This document shows, one piece after another, positions 35,873 through 45,491 of a stretch of DNA of 64,000 nt. The position numbers and the translations under genes were made by a program. Location: the NCBI RefSeq assembly GCF_011068285.1, contig NZ_CP049616.1, positions 3,802,001 through 3,866,000 of the forward strand, read 5' to 3'. Under the pieces are notes generated by a model. It did no database searches. It worked only from the letters and a program-made list of their open reading frames with translations, and had not been told where the DNA came from. Origin of the DNA: Flagellimonas oceani (lineage in GTDB: Bacteria > Bacteroidota > Bacteroidia > Flavobacteriales > Flavobacteriaceae). Position 1 is the stretch's first letter, and every line of letters starts with the position of its first letter.

Positions 35873-37369
35873 CTATAGTTGGGCAATAGCTGTTCGGATA
35901 CGGCCTATACTTTCTTCTTTCCCGATCAATTCCATAATATCGAAGAGGTGGGGACCTTTCATATCGCCTACAATGACCAAACGTAGCGGAGGCATAACTT
36001 TTCCAAAGGACAGTTCTTTTTCACCTATCCAGCTTTTGACGGTTTCTTCAATCTTGGAAGAACTAAAGTCTTCTATGGTATCCAAAAGTTCCGAAACCTC
36101 CTGCATGATTCCCGGAGTATCTTCTTTCCATTGTTTTTTGACAGCTTTTTCGTTGTAGGAGGTTGGTGACTTGAAGAAGTAATCGGACAGCTCCCAAAAA
36201 TCCTTAACAAAAGAGGCACGTTCCTTAATGGATGAAACTACTTGTCTTACATATTCCGGCTGGGATGCAATGCCTTTTTTCTGCAGTTGGGCCGCAAACA
36301 ATTTGGCAAGTTCCTCATCACTTGTTTTTTGTAACCATTGCTGATTATACCAATTGTTTTTTTCTGGGTCAAACCGCGCTCCCGACTTGTTCACACGCTC
36401 CAAAGTAAAGGCCTCCACCAGCTCTTCCAAGCTAAAAATTTCCTGTTCGGTGCCAGGGTTCCACCCCAATAGCGCTAAAAAGTTCACTACGGCCTCCGGA
36501 AAGAAACCAGCTTCTCTATATCCTTCGGATTGGTTCCACGTGAGCGGAAATACAGGAAATCCGCCTTTTTCACCATCACGCTTGCTCAATTTTCCTTTAC
36601 CGACCGGTTTCATGATCAAGGGCAGGTGGGCAAATTCAGGAGCATCCCAACCAAAGGCATCGTACAACAAGGTGTGCAATGCCAAGGACGGCAGCCATTC
36701 CTCACCTCGGATCACATGGGTAATCTGCATCAAATGGTCATCAACAATATTGGCCAAGTGGTAGGTGGGCATGCCGTCACTTTTGAACAATACTTTGTCG
36801 TCCAGTATGCTCGAATCTATTTTAATCTCCCCACGGATAATGTCGTTGAGAAGTAACGCTTCATTCTCCGGAGATTTAAATCTAATTACATAATCTTCAC
36901 CTGCCGCGATCTTGTTTTTGACCTCCTCATTGGAAAGAGAAAGGGAGTTCGTCAATTTTTGGCGGTTATGCCAATTGTAAATAAATGTTTTCCCCTTGGC
37001 TTCGTGGTCCTTTCTATGTTGATCTAAAGCTTCGGCAGTATCAAATGCATAATATGCCTTACCTCTTTCTATAAGTTGTAATGCATATGATTTATAAAGT
37101 TGCTTGCGCTCGCTCTGTCGGTACGGGCCAAAGTCACCTTCCTTTCCAGGTCCTTCATCAAATGGAATTCCGCACCAGTTCAATGCTTCGATTATATATT
37201 CCTCTGCACCTTCAACAAAGCGGTTTTGGTCGGTGTCCTCGATGCGTAGCACAAAATCACCGCCATTTTTTTTAGCGAACAAATAGTTGAACAAAGCTGT
37301 GCGAAGACCACCAATATGTAGGGGACCAGTTGGGCTCGGGGCAAAACGAACGCGTACTTTTTGACTCAT
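35873..37369 (-). CDS. gltX: Glutamyl-tRNA synthetase
   Basis: ATG at 37369 gives a 498-residue class I synthetase starting MSQKVRVRFAPSPTGPLHIGG, with the HIGH motif HIGG. The KMSKS equivalent is KLSKRDG (about residue 249-255). The zinc-less bacterial GluRS fold is followed by a helical anticodon-binding C-terminus. It charges tRNA-Glu. The ORF extends 42 codons upstream without typical GluRS residues, so the shorter start is chosen. The upstream DUF4175 gene is divergent, leaving 161 bp for both promoters. Confidence 0.96.
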   Translation of the reverse strand: MSQKVRVRFAPSPTGPLHIGGLRTALFNYLFAKKNGGDFVLRIEDTDQNRFVEGAEEYIIEALNWCGIPFDEGPGKEGDFGPYRQSERKQLYKSYALQLIERGKAYYAFDTAEALDQHRKDHEAKGKTFIYNWHNRQKLTNSLSLSNEEVKNKIAAGEDYVIRFKSPENEALLLNDIIRGEIKIDSSILDDKVLFKSDGMPTYHLANIVDDHLMQITHVIRGEEWLPSLALHTLLYDAFGWDAPEFAHLPLIMKPVGKGKLSKRDGEKGGFPVFPLTWNQSEGYREAGFFPEAVVNFLALLGWNPGTEQEIFSLEELVEAFTLERVNKSGARFDPEKNNWYNQQWLQKTSDEELAKLFAAQLQKKGIASQPEYVRQVVSSIKERASFVKDFWELSDYFFKSPTSYNEKAVKKQWKEDTPGIMQEVSELLDTIEDFSSSKIEETVKSWIGEKELSFGKVMPPLRLVIVGDMKGPHLFDIMELIGKEESIGRIRTAIAQL

Positions 37370-37530
37370 TTTAGGTCTTATTTTACACAAAGATACGTTC
37401 CCGCCAAGGAACTGGAAAGGGATAAGGGGCTGTTTTAAATGTGGATAATGGTTTGATAAATTGAGGTTTAACAAATTTTTTCCGCACTTTTCCAACGGAT
37501 CGGGTAATTTGGTAATAATTATATACTATT

Positions 37531-40500
37531 TTGAGTGCATATCAGGACATATTGACCAAGCTGGAAGAGTTTATCAAACGCTTTTACACAAAGCAATTGA
37601 TAAAAGGCGTATTCCTGTTCCTTACTTTGGGAACCTTATTTTGGATGGCCGTAACTTATTTTGAATATGTTCTATGGCTGAATGAATCTTGGCGGCTAAC
37701 CCTATTTCTACTTTTTGTGGTTGTTGAGCTGTATTTGTTGTATAGGTATATCGCAATCCCTTTGCTCTACCTGTTCAGGGTGAGAAAGGGAATGGACAAC
37801 AGGGCAGCTTCGAGGATTATTGGGAAACATTTTCCTCATGTGGACGATAAATTGCTCAATCTTTTGGAGCTTTCGGAGAACGAGGTCAAGACCGACCTTT
37901 TAATGGCCAGTATAGAGCAACGGGCATCGGGCTTGGGAACTGTTCCGTTCGCTGATGCTGTTAATTTTAAGGAAAGCTACACCTATGCCAAGTATATTTT
38001 GATTCCCCTCGCATTGTTTCTTTTTATTTGGGTAGCTGGTGATATTGTTTCTTTTTTTAATTCCCATCAAAGAGTGATGCATTACGATATGGCTTATGAG
38101 AGACCGGCACCGTTTTCGTTTCAGGTGATGAACGATAGGCTGGAGGTGCTGGATAATGAACCTCTGACCATACAAGTACAAACAGTGGGGGATGTCCGAC
38201 CTGAAACCGTCCAAATGGTGGTCAATGGCGAGGAATTGTTGATGCAAAAAAAAGGAACTTACTACGAATATACTTTTAGCCCTCCGGTTCCCGAAACCAG
38301 TTTTTATCTTACGGCCAATGGTTGGAACTCCAAGAGTTATTCCATTGCGAGCTATAGGACACCGACCCTAATCGATTTTTCTTTAGAGCTGCGTTATCCA
38401 TCCTATCTTAATCTAATGCCGGAGGTCATCTCGGGTACAGGAAACGCAGAAATTCCAGAGGGGACCCAAGTGACCTGGAATATACAGGGAGCATATGTGG
38501 ATGATATAAAAATGGTCACCACCGACACCACATTATCGTTCCAAAAGGAGGATAAATTTTTCACCAACACCAAACGTGTTTACAATGATCTGGATTATGA
38601 ACTCAGCACCTCAAACCAAAGGGTCTCTGATTTTGAAAAACTTTTCTACAGTCTAAAAGTCATAAAGGATGCCAAGGCCACCGTACAGGTCGATCAAGTT
38701 TTGGATTCTTTAAATCCCAACCAATCCTATTATACGGGTCAGGCAGCGGACGATCATGTTATAGATGAAATCCGATTGGTTTGTTACCCTACCGATGATA
38801 TTGATGCTACACAACGTATTTCACTGGCATCACCAAATTCAAATGTCTATCAGTTTTACTATACATTCCCTTCCGGATTGCAGCTAGAGAGCGGTAAAAA
38901 TTACAAGTTGTATTTTGAAGTTGTTGATAATGATGGTGTTAGAGGCGGAAAGGTTACCAAAAGTGCCGTTTTTAATGCAACACTTTATAATGATAATGAA
39001 CTCAACAACAAGGAGTTAGAGTTTCAAAATGCCACATTGAACAAAATGGGCGAATCCTTGGAAAAATTCAAGGAGCAAGAACAAAAACTATCAGAAATAA
39101 ATAATCTTCAGAAGGAAGAAAAATCCCTGAGTTTCGAGGACAAGAGTCAAATCAAGAACTTTTTACAACAGCAGAAAATGCAGGAAGAATTAATGCAGAA
39201 GTTCAGCAACGATTTGAACAAGAGCATGGATAAGAATGCTGAGGATTCCGAAATGAAGAAAATGCTGCAAGAACGTTTGGAGCGACAGGAGGCCGAGGCA
39301 AAGAAGAATGCCGAGTTATTGGAAGAGCTCAATAAAATTGCTGACAAAATTGACAAGGAAGATTTGCAAAGGCGTTTGGAGGAGCTGGGCAAAAGCCAAG
39401 GTAAGAACACCCGTAATCTAGAGCAAATATTAGAGTTGACGAAACGATATTATGTAACCGAAAAGGCATCACAGATTGCCAAAGAGCTGGATGAACTTGC
39501 AGAAAGACAACAAATATTATCCGAATTAAAATTAGGCCAAGATTTTAGCGATAAAGAGCAGATGAAGCTAAATGAACAATTTAAGGAATTGGAAAAAGAC
39601 ATCCGTGAATTGGAAAAGGACAATAATGGACTTCAAAAGCCTTTGGATTTAGATACAGATAAAGACAAAACAGAAGCTGTAAAAAAAGATCAACAAAATG
39701 CGTTAGAAGAGATTAATAAGCATCAAGGAATGGAGGAGTCTTCCCAATCCAAGGAGAAGCAAGAAGCAGGCAACAATGCTTCAAAGAAACAGAAATCTGC
39801 TGCCCAAAAAATGCGCGAGATGAGCCAATCCATGAAATCGAGCTCCATGGGAGGAGGAGAAACCGATGCTGAGGATGCGGAAATGCTTCGCCAGATTTTG
39901 GATAATTTGGTCACATTTTCTTTTAAACAAGAGCATCTTTTTGACAACATACAACAAGCAGATGTAGATATTTCCCAATTTTCCAGAACTGTTAAGGACC
40001 AACAGAATTTACGAAGGTTATTCGAACATGTGGACGACAGCCTGTTTGCCTTATCGTTACGAAGGGCCGAGTTGTCGGAATTTGTCAATGAACAGATCAC
40101 CGAGGTTTATTACAACATTGACAAGTCACTCGAAAGTATAACAGAAAATCAAATTTACCAGGGAGCGTCCTATCAACAGTACGTAATAAATGCAACCAAC
40201 GCATTGGCCGATTTCCTGGCCAACATTTTGGATAATATGCAACAGAACATGATGCCTGGCCAGGGGCAAGGAGGGGGACAAGATTTTCAATTGCCGGATA
40301 TTATCAAAGGTCAACAAGCAATCCAAGAAAAGATGAACGGATCTGGCGAAAAGGGGAAGCAATCCCAAGGGCAGGGCCAACAGCAAGGGGATAATGAGGG
40401 AGGTCAGCAACAAGGCGACAAAGGAAGTCCTGGTCAAGGTGATAATGGGGAGAACGGAGAGGATGGCGAGAACGGCAACAAAGATTCAAGTAATGGCGAA

Positions 40501-40950
40501 GATGGCAAATCAAACGGAAATGGTCTTGGTGAAATGGATTTGAACGAGGTGTACGAAATCTATAAGGAGCAACAATTTTTAAGGGAGAACTTGGAAAAAC
40601 AATTGCAGGACATGATGCAGGAGTCCGACAAGAACCTTGCTAAGAAGTTGATCCAGCAAATGGAGGATTTTGAGAATGATTTATTGGAGAATGGCATAAC
40701 AGAGCGCACACGAAACAAGGCAAACAATATTCAACACCAGCTTATGAAACTGGAAAACGCTTCAATGGAGCAGGGAGAAAAGAAGGAGCGTGAAAGTAAC
40801 ACCAACGTCAATCAATACACAAATCCAATAACCACCAAACCAGAGTTGCTTCAAGATTACCAGAACAGCATTGAAATATTAAATAGACAAGCTTTACCTT
40901 TGCGCCAAAATTTTGAGAAAAAAGTAAAGGTGTATTTCGATAATGATTGA
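37531..40950 (+). CDS. DUF4175 family membrane protein with Gln/Gly-rich region
   Basis: The 1139-residue protein starts at TTG 37531; no nearby in-frame ATG exists and homolog-like sequence begins immediately (YQDILTKLEEFIKRFYTKQLIKG). Three membrane helices are near residues 30-50, 55-78 and 150-170. A beta-rich extracytoplasmic region (about 190-490) follows, then a long coiled-coil region (about 500-790) and a Gln/Gly/Asn-rich low-complexity stretch (about 905-1010). The C-terminal helices are charged. DUF4175 proteins are conserved in Bacteroidota, usually next to ybeY and mnmG as here. Function is unknown. The end overlaps ybeY by 8 nt. Confidence 0.88.
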   Translation: MSAYQDILTKLEEFIKRFYTKQLIKGVFLFLTLGTLFWMAVTYFEYVLWLNESWRLTLFLLFVVVELYLLYRYIAIPLLYLFRVRKGMDNRAASRIIGKHFPHVDDKLLNLLELSENEVKTDLLMASIEQRASGLGTVPFADAVNFKESYTYAKYILIPLALFLFIWVAGDIVSFFNSHQRVMHYDMAYERPAPFSFQVMNDRLEVLDNEPLTIQVQTVGDVRPETVQMVVNGEELLMQKKGTYYEYTFSPPVPETSFYLTANGWNSKSYSIASYRTPTLIDFSLELRYPSYLNLMPEVISGTGNAEIPEGTQVTWNIQGAYVDDIKMVTTDTTLSFQKEDKFFTNTKRVYNDLDYELSTSNQRVSDFEKLFYSLKVIKDAKATVQVDQVLDSLNPNQSYYTGQAADDHVIDEIRLVCYPTDDIDATQRISLASPNSNVYQFYYTFPSGLQLESGKNYKLYFEVVDNDGVRGGKVTKSAVFNATLYNDNELNNKELEFQNATLNKMGESLEKFKEQEQKLSEINNLQKEEKSLSFEDKSQIKNFLQQQKMQEELMQKFSNDLNKSMDKNAEDSEMKKMLQERLERQEAEAKKNAELLEELNKIADKIDKEDLQRRLEELGKSQGKNTRNLEQILELTKRYYVTEKASQIAKELDELAERQQILSELKLGQDFSDKEQMKLNEQFKELEKDIRELEKDNNGLQKPLDLDTDKDKTEAVKKDQQNALEEINKHQGMEESSQSKEKQEAGNNASKKQKSAAQKMREMSQSMKSSSMGGGETDAEDAEMLRQILDNLVTFSFKQEHLFDNIQQADVDISQFSRTVKDQQNLRRLFEHVDDSLFALSLRRAELSEFVNEQITEVYYNIDKSLESITENQIYQGASYQQYVINATNALADFLANILDNMQQNMMPGQGQGGGQDFQLPDIIKGQQAIQEKMNGSGEKGKQSQGQGQQQGDNEGGQQQGDKGSPGQGDNGENGEDGENGNKDSSNGEDGKSNGNGLGEMDLNEVYEIYKEQQFLRENLEKQLQDMMQESDKNLAKKLIQQMEDFENDLLENGITERTRNKANNIQHQLMKLENASMEQGEKKERESNTNVNQYTNPITTKPELLQDYQNSIEILNRQALPLRQNFEKKVKVYFDND

Positions 40951-41362
40951 CTTTCATTTTAAGAGTGATTTTATACTTCAGAACAAAGCCGACTATGCCG
41001 ATTGGGTAAGTAGGATTATAACTTCTGAGGAATGTACTGTAGGACAAATTGATTATATTTTTTGTTCGGACGAATATCTTTTAGAACTCAATCAAGAGTA
41101 TTTGAACCATGATACATTGACCGATATTATCACTTTTGATTATGTGGATGGCAGAACTATTTCGGGAGATATTTTTATTTCTACTGAGCGGGTGTTTGCC
41201 AACGCGAAAGAATTTGAAGTTGATTACGACATAGAGCTCCGTAGGGTCATGAGCCATGGAATCCTCCACCTTATCGGTTATGGGGACAAGGCTCCACAAC
41301 AAACACGGATAATGCGTGAAAAGGAAGAAGAGAAAATTAAAATGTTCCACGTGGAACTATAG
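40943..41362 (+). CDS. ybeY: Endoribonuclease YbeY (rRNA maturation factor)
   Basis: The 139-residue UPF0054 family protein acts in 16S rRNA 3' end maturation and 70S quality control. The motif HGILHLIGYGDKAP supplies two zinc histidines (HGILH). The third, normally the H of GYDH, is replaced by Gly-Asp, so metal binding must differ. The start overlaps the DUF4175 stop by 8 nt. The last codons (MFHVEL) are encoded by a parS-like palindrome at 41343-41358. mnmG starts 2 nt after the stop. Confidence 0.92.
   Translation: MIDFHFKSDFILQNKADYADWVSRIITSEECTVGQIDYIFCSDEYLLELNQEYLNHDTLTDIITFDYVDGRTISGDIFISTERVFANAKEFEVDYDIELRRVMSHGILHLIGYGDKAPQQTRIMREKEEEKIKMFHVEL
41343..41358. other. parS-like centromere site inside the 3' end of ybeY
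   Basis: TGTTCCACGTGGAACT differs only in its last base from the fully palindromic site at 43244. It follows the ParB-binding parS consensus TGTTnCACGTGnAACA. It codes the FHVE of the YbeY C-terminus. Confidence 0.7.
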
Positions 41363-41364
41363 GT

Positions 41365-43233
41365 ATGTTTGAAAAGGAATATGATGTAATTGTTGTTGGG
41401 GGAGGCCACGCAGGGGCAGAGGCTACAGCGGCCGCTGCCAATATGGGCTCCAGCACTTTGTTGGTGACGATGAACCTTCAAACCATTGGACAGATGTCCT
41501 GTAATCCCGCGATGGGCGGGATAGCCAAGGGGCAAATAGTTCGTGAAATTGACGCCCTTGGAGGCTACAGCGGGATAGTTACGGACAAGTCTGCCATACA
41601 GTTCAAAATGTTGAACAAATCCAAAGGTCCGGCCATGTGGAGTCCACGTGCCCAGAACGACCGAATGCGTTTTGCGGAAGAATGGCGAATGGCTTTGGAA
41701 AACACCCCAAATGCGGATTTCTATCAGGAGATGGTCAATGGTTTGTTGATTGAAGGGGATAAAGTTGTCGGCGTACGAACGAGCCTTGGCCTGGAGATTC
41801 GTGCCAAAGCGGTAGTGCTCACCAATGGGACCTTTTTAAATGGATTGATCCATATCGGGGAGAAGCAGTTAGGGGGAGGTAGAGCAGGAGAAAAAGCAGC
41901 AACGGGGATAACCGAGCAATTGGTGGAACTTGGTTTTGATAGCGGTAGAATGAAAACCGGAACCCCTCCACGGGTTGATGGAAGGTCTTTGGATTATTCC
42001 AAAATGATACCACAGCCTGGTGATGAACAACCGGAAAAGTTCTCCTACTTGAACACATCAATTCTTCAAACTCAACGTGATTGCCACATGACCCACACCA
42101 GTAAACTGGTCCACGATTTGCTTAGAGAGGGGTTTGATCGTTCGCCGATGTTCAATGGAAGAATCCAAAGCTTGGGGCCTCGATATTGTCCATCAATTGA
42201 AGATAAAATAAATCGTTTTGCCGATAAGGATGCCCATCAAATTTTTGTGGAGCCAGAAGGTTGGAACACCGTTGAGGTTTATGTAAATGGCTTCTCGACT
42301 TCCTTGCCCGAGGACGTGCAATACAAAGCGCTAAAATCTGTAGTAGGATTTGAGAACGTAAAGTTTTTTAGGCCCGGTTATGCCATCGAATATGATTATT
42401 TTCCGCCGACACAATTAAAGCATACGCTCGAAACTAAATTGGTCCAAAACCTGTATTTTGCTGGACAGATTAATGGAACAACGGGCTACGAAGAGGCAGC
42501 TTCGCAAGGTTTGATGGCAGGGATAAATGCCCACCTAAAAATCAACGAAAAAGAGCCATTTATCTTAAAAAGGGACGAGGCTTATATAGGTGTCCTGGTC
42601 GATGATTTGATAACAAAAGGAACTGAAGAGCCTTATCGAATGTTTACTTCGCGCGCTGAGTATCGCACCCTGTTGAGGCAAGACAATGCGGATTTGCGAC
42701 TGACCCCAAAGGGATACGAAATAGGTTTAGCCAAAGAAGAGCGCCTAAAACGGATGGAGGAGAAGATGAGCAAGTCGGATAATTTTGTGGATTTTTTTAA
42801 GAAAACAAGTTTTACTACGGACGAAATCAATCCTATTTTGGAGTCGTTGGATTCATCTTTGGTAAAGCAATCGGACAAATTGTTCAAGGTGTTTTCAAGG
42901 CCAAAAGTTACCATGGACCACATGCTCCAATTGGAATCCGTATCCGAGTTTGTAAAGAACAATGATTTGGACACGGAGGTATTGGAACAGGCCGAAATAC
43001 AGGTAAAATATTCCGGTTATATAGAAAAGGAAAAGACCAATGCGGATAAACTACAGCGGTTGGAAAATGTCCGTATCCCGGATAATTTTGATTATTCAAA
43101 ACTTAAATCCCTGTCTTACGAAGCCAGGGAAAAGTTAGCGTCGATACAGCCCGTTACAATATCACAGGCGTCTCGAATCAGTGGGGTTTCTCCTGCTGAC
43201 ATCAGCGTTCTTTTGGTGTATTTGGGGAGATAA
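41365..43233 (+). CDS. mnmG: tRNA uridine-5-carboxymethylaminomethylation enzyme MnmG
   Basis: The 622-residue FAD-dependent enzyme works with MnmE to modify U34 of several tRNAs. The N-terminal FAD motif is VVGGGHAGAEAAAAAA-like (GGGHAGAEATAAA, about 11-23). The signature GGIAKGQIVREIDALGG is near 52-68 and GPRYCPSIEDK is near 270-280. The GxxGYEEAASQGLMAGINA block is near 372-390. The C-terminal GidA-associated domain (about 555-620) ends normally. The gene is flanked by parS-like sites on both sides (41343 and 43244), an arrangement consistent with origin-proximal location. Confidence 0.97.
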   Translation: MFEKEYDVIVVGGGHAGAEATAAAANMGSSTLLVTMNLQTIGQMSCNPAMGGIAKGQIVREIDALGGYSGIVTDKSAIQFKMLNKSKGPAMWSPRAQNDRMRFAEEWRMALENTPNADFYQEMVNGLLIEGDKVVGVRTSLGLEIRAKAVVLTNGTFLNGLIHIGEKQLGGGRAGEKAATGITEQLVELGFDSGRMKTGTPPRVDGRSLDYSKMIPQPGDEQPEKFSYLNTSILQTQRDCHMTHTSKLVHDLLREGFDRSPMFNGRIQSLGPRYCPSIEDKINRFADKDAHQIFVEPEGWNTVEVYVNGFSTSLPEDVQYKALKSVVGFENVKFFRPGYAIEYDYFPPTQLKHTLETKLVQNLYFAGQINGTTGYEEAASQGLMAGINAHLKINEKEPFILKRDEAYIGVLVDDLITKGTEEPYRMFTSRAEYRTLLRQDNADLRLTPKGYEIGLAKEERLKRMEEKMSKSDNFVDFFKKTSFTTDEINPILESLDSSLVKQSDKLFKVFSRPKVTMDHMLQLESVSEFVKNNDLDTEVLEQAEIQVKYSGYIEKEKTNADKLQRLENVRIPDNFDYSKLKSLSYEAREKLASIQPVTISQASRISGVSPADISVLLVYLGR

Positions 43234-43243
43234 ATGATTGTTA

Positions 43244-43259
43244 TGTTCCACGTGGAACA
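43244..43259. other. parS centromere site downstream of mnmG
   Basis: TGTTCCACGTGGAACA is a perfect 16-bp palindrome that matches the parS consensus TGTTnCACGTGnAACA exactly. It lies 10 nt after the mnmG stop codon. Confidence 0.85.
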
Positions 43260-43331
43260 CAGGTTTTTGTTCCCTGTTTATATCTAAATGGCTCAGTTTT
43301 TGATTTGGTATTCGGTATAACACTATGCCAG

Positions 43332-43877
43332 ATGAAACAAACCTTACTAGCCATTTTTGTTTTGATCTTCTTGAGTTCTTGTATCCCAATTCGGATTGCA
43401 CCGAACATTAAAGATTATAAATTGACGAGAGGAAAGCGATTCAAAAAAGGTCTTCCGAAGAAAACGATCTTTGTATTCGAGGATCCAAAGAATGCAAATG
43501 AATTTTACGAATACATCAACACAAAATTTCAGCTAAACGATTATTATGTGGATGTCCAAGTTCCATTTTTAGTAGACGGACAAACTTTCTATTTTTCGTT
43601 TTATGAAGTTGAAATCCCAACCAAAACAATCAATTTGATTCCGTTGGCCTTGGATGTCGCGTTGAACCGAGCAGCGGATACAGAACCTATTTTTGAAGAC
43701 GCTCATACCTCTCGTATTGGAAATTGGTATATCGCCGCTGAAGTTTTTAGCGATTCGGAAAAGGATTGTTTATTGGAAGGTTCCGTTTCAAGGGAAATAG
43801 TTTTACCCTATCTTCGAGAATTGAAAACCGAATATTTGGCAACCGATAACTATAATGAAGTTGTTTTTAAAAACTAA
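43332..43877 (+). CDS. Lipoprotein of unknown function
   Basis: ATG at 43332 gives 181 residues beginning MKQTLLAIFVLIFLSSC, a lipoprotein signal peptide with lipobox LSSC (Cys at residue 17). An upstream in-frame start 9 codons earlier would disrupt the signal. The mature part is alpha/beta with KKTIFVFEDPKNANEFYEYI and no recognised motif. It overlaps the start of the methyltransferase gene by 23 nt. Confidence 0.78.
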   Translation: MKQTLLAIFVLIFLSSCIPIRIAPNIKDYKLTRGKRFKKGLPKKTIFVFEDPKNANEFYEYINTKFQLNDYYVDVQVPFLVDGQTFYFSFYEVEIPTKTINLIPLALDVALNRAADTEPIFEDAHTSRIGNWYIAAEVFSDSEKDCLLEGSVSREIVLPYLRELKTEYLATDNYNEVVFKN

Positions 43878-44685
43878 GGATCACGCTGTTTCCGGAGAAC
43901 CGTTCGAATTGTATTTAGATGAACAATTGGATATGCTGGTGACCAAACCGCAACCCCATAATTTAGCTCCGTACTATGAAAGTGAAGACTATATTTCCCA
44001 CACAGATTCAAAATCATCGTTTACGGACCGTTTATACCATAGGGTTAAGGGTATAAATCTTAAAAATAAGGTTCAAATCATTGAAAATCAAAAGAATAAC
44101 ACCAAAAACCTTTTGGATTTGGGTGCGGGAACGGGAGATTTTTTGATTGCGGCCCAGAATTCAGGTTTTCAAGTAAGCGGGGTGGAGCCAAGTTCTAAAG
44201 CAAGAAAACTTGCCGAGCAGAAAGGTATCCAACTATCATCAAGTTTAGAAGATGTGTCCGGGCAAAAATTTCAGGCAATCACACTTTGGCATGTTTTGGA
44301 ACACCTCCCCAATCTGGATGACCAAATAAAAACCTTGGTCAATCTTTTGGAAGAGAATGGTATTTTGGTGATTGCTGTGCCCAACTTTAAATCCTACGAT
44401 GCCAAACACTACAAAACCCATTGGGCAGCTTATGATGTTCCCCGGCACCTTTGGCATTTTTCAAAAAAATCCATTTCCAAACTTTTTGAACCACATCAAA
44501 TGGAGGTGGTTAAAATCAGACCGATGTGGTTCGATGCTTTTTATGTATCCATGCTCTCAGAAAAATATCGAGGTAACAAACTGTATCTCATCAGCGCATT
44601 TTTGGTAGGGTTGTGGTCCAACTTCAAAGCCATCTTTACAAAAGAGCACTCTTCATTGATTTACATTCTTGAAAAGAAGAAATAA
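43855..44685 (+). CDS. Class I SAM-dependent methyltransferase
   Basis: The 276-residue protein has a short N-terminal module (FELYLDEQLDMLVTKPQP) followed by a class I methyltransferase fold. Motif I is LLDLGAGTGDFL (about 86-97), the acidic residue after strand 2 is in VSGVEPS (Glu), and ITLWHVLEHLPNLDDQI (about 143-159) is the UbiE/Methyltransf_11-type post motif. The target is unknown. It overlaps the lipoprotein gene by 23 nt, implying coupled translation. Confidence 0.88.
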   Translation: MKLFLKTKDHAVSGEPFELYLDEQLDMLVTKPQPHNLAPYYESEDYISHTDSKSSFTDRLYHRVKGINLKNKVQIIENQKNNTKNLLDLGAGTGDFLIAAQNSGFQVSGVEPSSKARKLAEQKGIQLSSSLEDVSGQKFQAITLWHVLEHLPNLDDQIKTLVNLLEENGILVIAVPNFKSYDAKHYKTHWAAYDVPRHLWHFSKKSISKLFEPHQMEVVKIRPMWFDAFYVSMLSEKYRGNKLYLISAFLVGLWSNFKAIFTKEHSSLIYILEKKK

Positions 44686-44897
44686 GCCGTTTTAGGCCCA
44701 TTTGCCGCATTTAATAGGATGGTGGCGCATCATCACATCAAACAAAAAAGATCTACCTAAAGACACGCGTTTATGAAGGCCATTAAAATAAATATTTCCA
44801 ATGCATCAGATGTGCTGCTATAAAGAATTCTTATCGGGCAATGGGATTGATTTTTTATATCACAAAAACTTAATGACCACCTTTCCAAAAGCTTTTC

Positions 44898-44905
44898 TAT
44901 TTTTG
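44898..44905 (+). promoter_or_regulatory. -7 promoter box TATTTTTG for the OmpH-like gene
   Basis: Exact TAnnTTTG match ending 21 nt before the ATG at 44927. No clear -33 box. Confidence 0.45.
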
Positions 44906-44926
44906 CGCATCTATAAAAAGTAAAAG

Positions 44927-45433
44927 ATGAAAAAATTAGTAGTGCTTGCCATTGCCATTGCCGCAATGTCGTGTCAGCAAAACAAAATTGCATTTGTGGA
45001 TAGTGTAAAGATCATGGACGAATATCAAGAGAAGATGGATGTTGAGGCCAAGTTCCAAAAAAAGGCCGAATCCATGTCCAGAAAACGTGACAGTATCTCA
45101 CAAGCGTTCCAAATGGAATTGCAACAATTCCAGGGCAAGGCTCAAAGCCTGTCACAGCAAAACGCCCAAGAGCAATATTCCGAACTGCAACAACGCGGTC
45201 AGCGTATTGGCCAACAACTGCAGCAAGAAGAGCAGCAATTGCAACAGACCAGCCAAGAACAAATGGACTCTTTGGTAAAAAAGGTGAAAAAGGAAATCAG
45301 GGCCTACGGAAAAGAGAACGGCTACACCTACATTTTAGGTGGCGGTGAAGGAGGTTCCGTAATCTATGGAGACGACACAAAAGATGTTACCGATGCCATC
45401 CTTAAAATATTGAACGATAAGTACGAGAAGTAA
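44927..45433 (+). CDS. OmpH/Skp-family lipoprotein chaperone
   Basis: The 168-residue protein has a lipoprotein signal peptide with lipobox AMSC (Cys about residue 16). The OmpH/Skp start KIAFVDSVKIMDEYQEKMDVE follows, then a long Gln-rich coiled coil (about 40-115). The return segment YTYILGGGEGGSVIYGDDTKDVTDAILKIL closes the Skp-like domain. Skp proteins hold unfolded outer-membrane proteins in the periplasm. The predicted lipid anchor is unlike E. coli Skp, though such variants occur in Bacteroidota. It is a single gene followed by a terminator. Confidence 0.88.
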   Translation: MKKLVVLAIAIAAMSCQQNKIAFVDSVKIMDEYQEKMDVEAKFQKKAESMSRKRDSISQAFQMELQQFQGKAQSLSQQNAQEQYSELQQRGQRIGQQLQQEEQQLQQTSQEQMDSLVKKVKKEIRAYGKENGYTYILGGGEGGSVIYGDDTKDVTDAILKILNDKYEK

Positions 45434-45454
45434 GCTCGATACATTCAATTACGC

Positions 45455-45486
45455 AAGGCCCATTCGAAAGATTGGGCCTTTTTGTT
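45455..45486. terminator. Bidirectional terminator downstream of the OmpH-like gene
   Basis: The stem AAGGCCCA / TGGGCCTT with a 10-nt loop is followed by T-rich sequence and lies between convergent genes. Confidence 0.8.
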
Positions 45487-45491
45487 TTGCG

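Noticed and set aside
36533..36548. A CACGTG-centred word in gltX as another parS
   Set aside because: Only the left half matches; the right half (GAGCGG) departs from the consensus at several positions.
44757..44993. A 78-codon minus-strand ORF before the OmpH-like gene
   Set aside because: It overlaps the start of the OmpH-like gene antisense and has an atypical Cys/Trp-rich composition.
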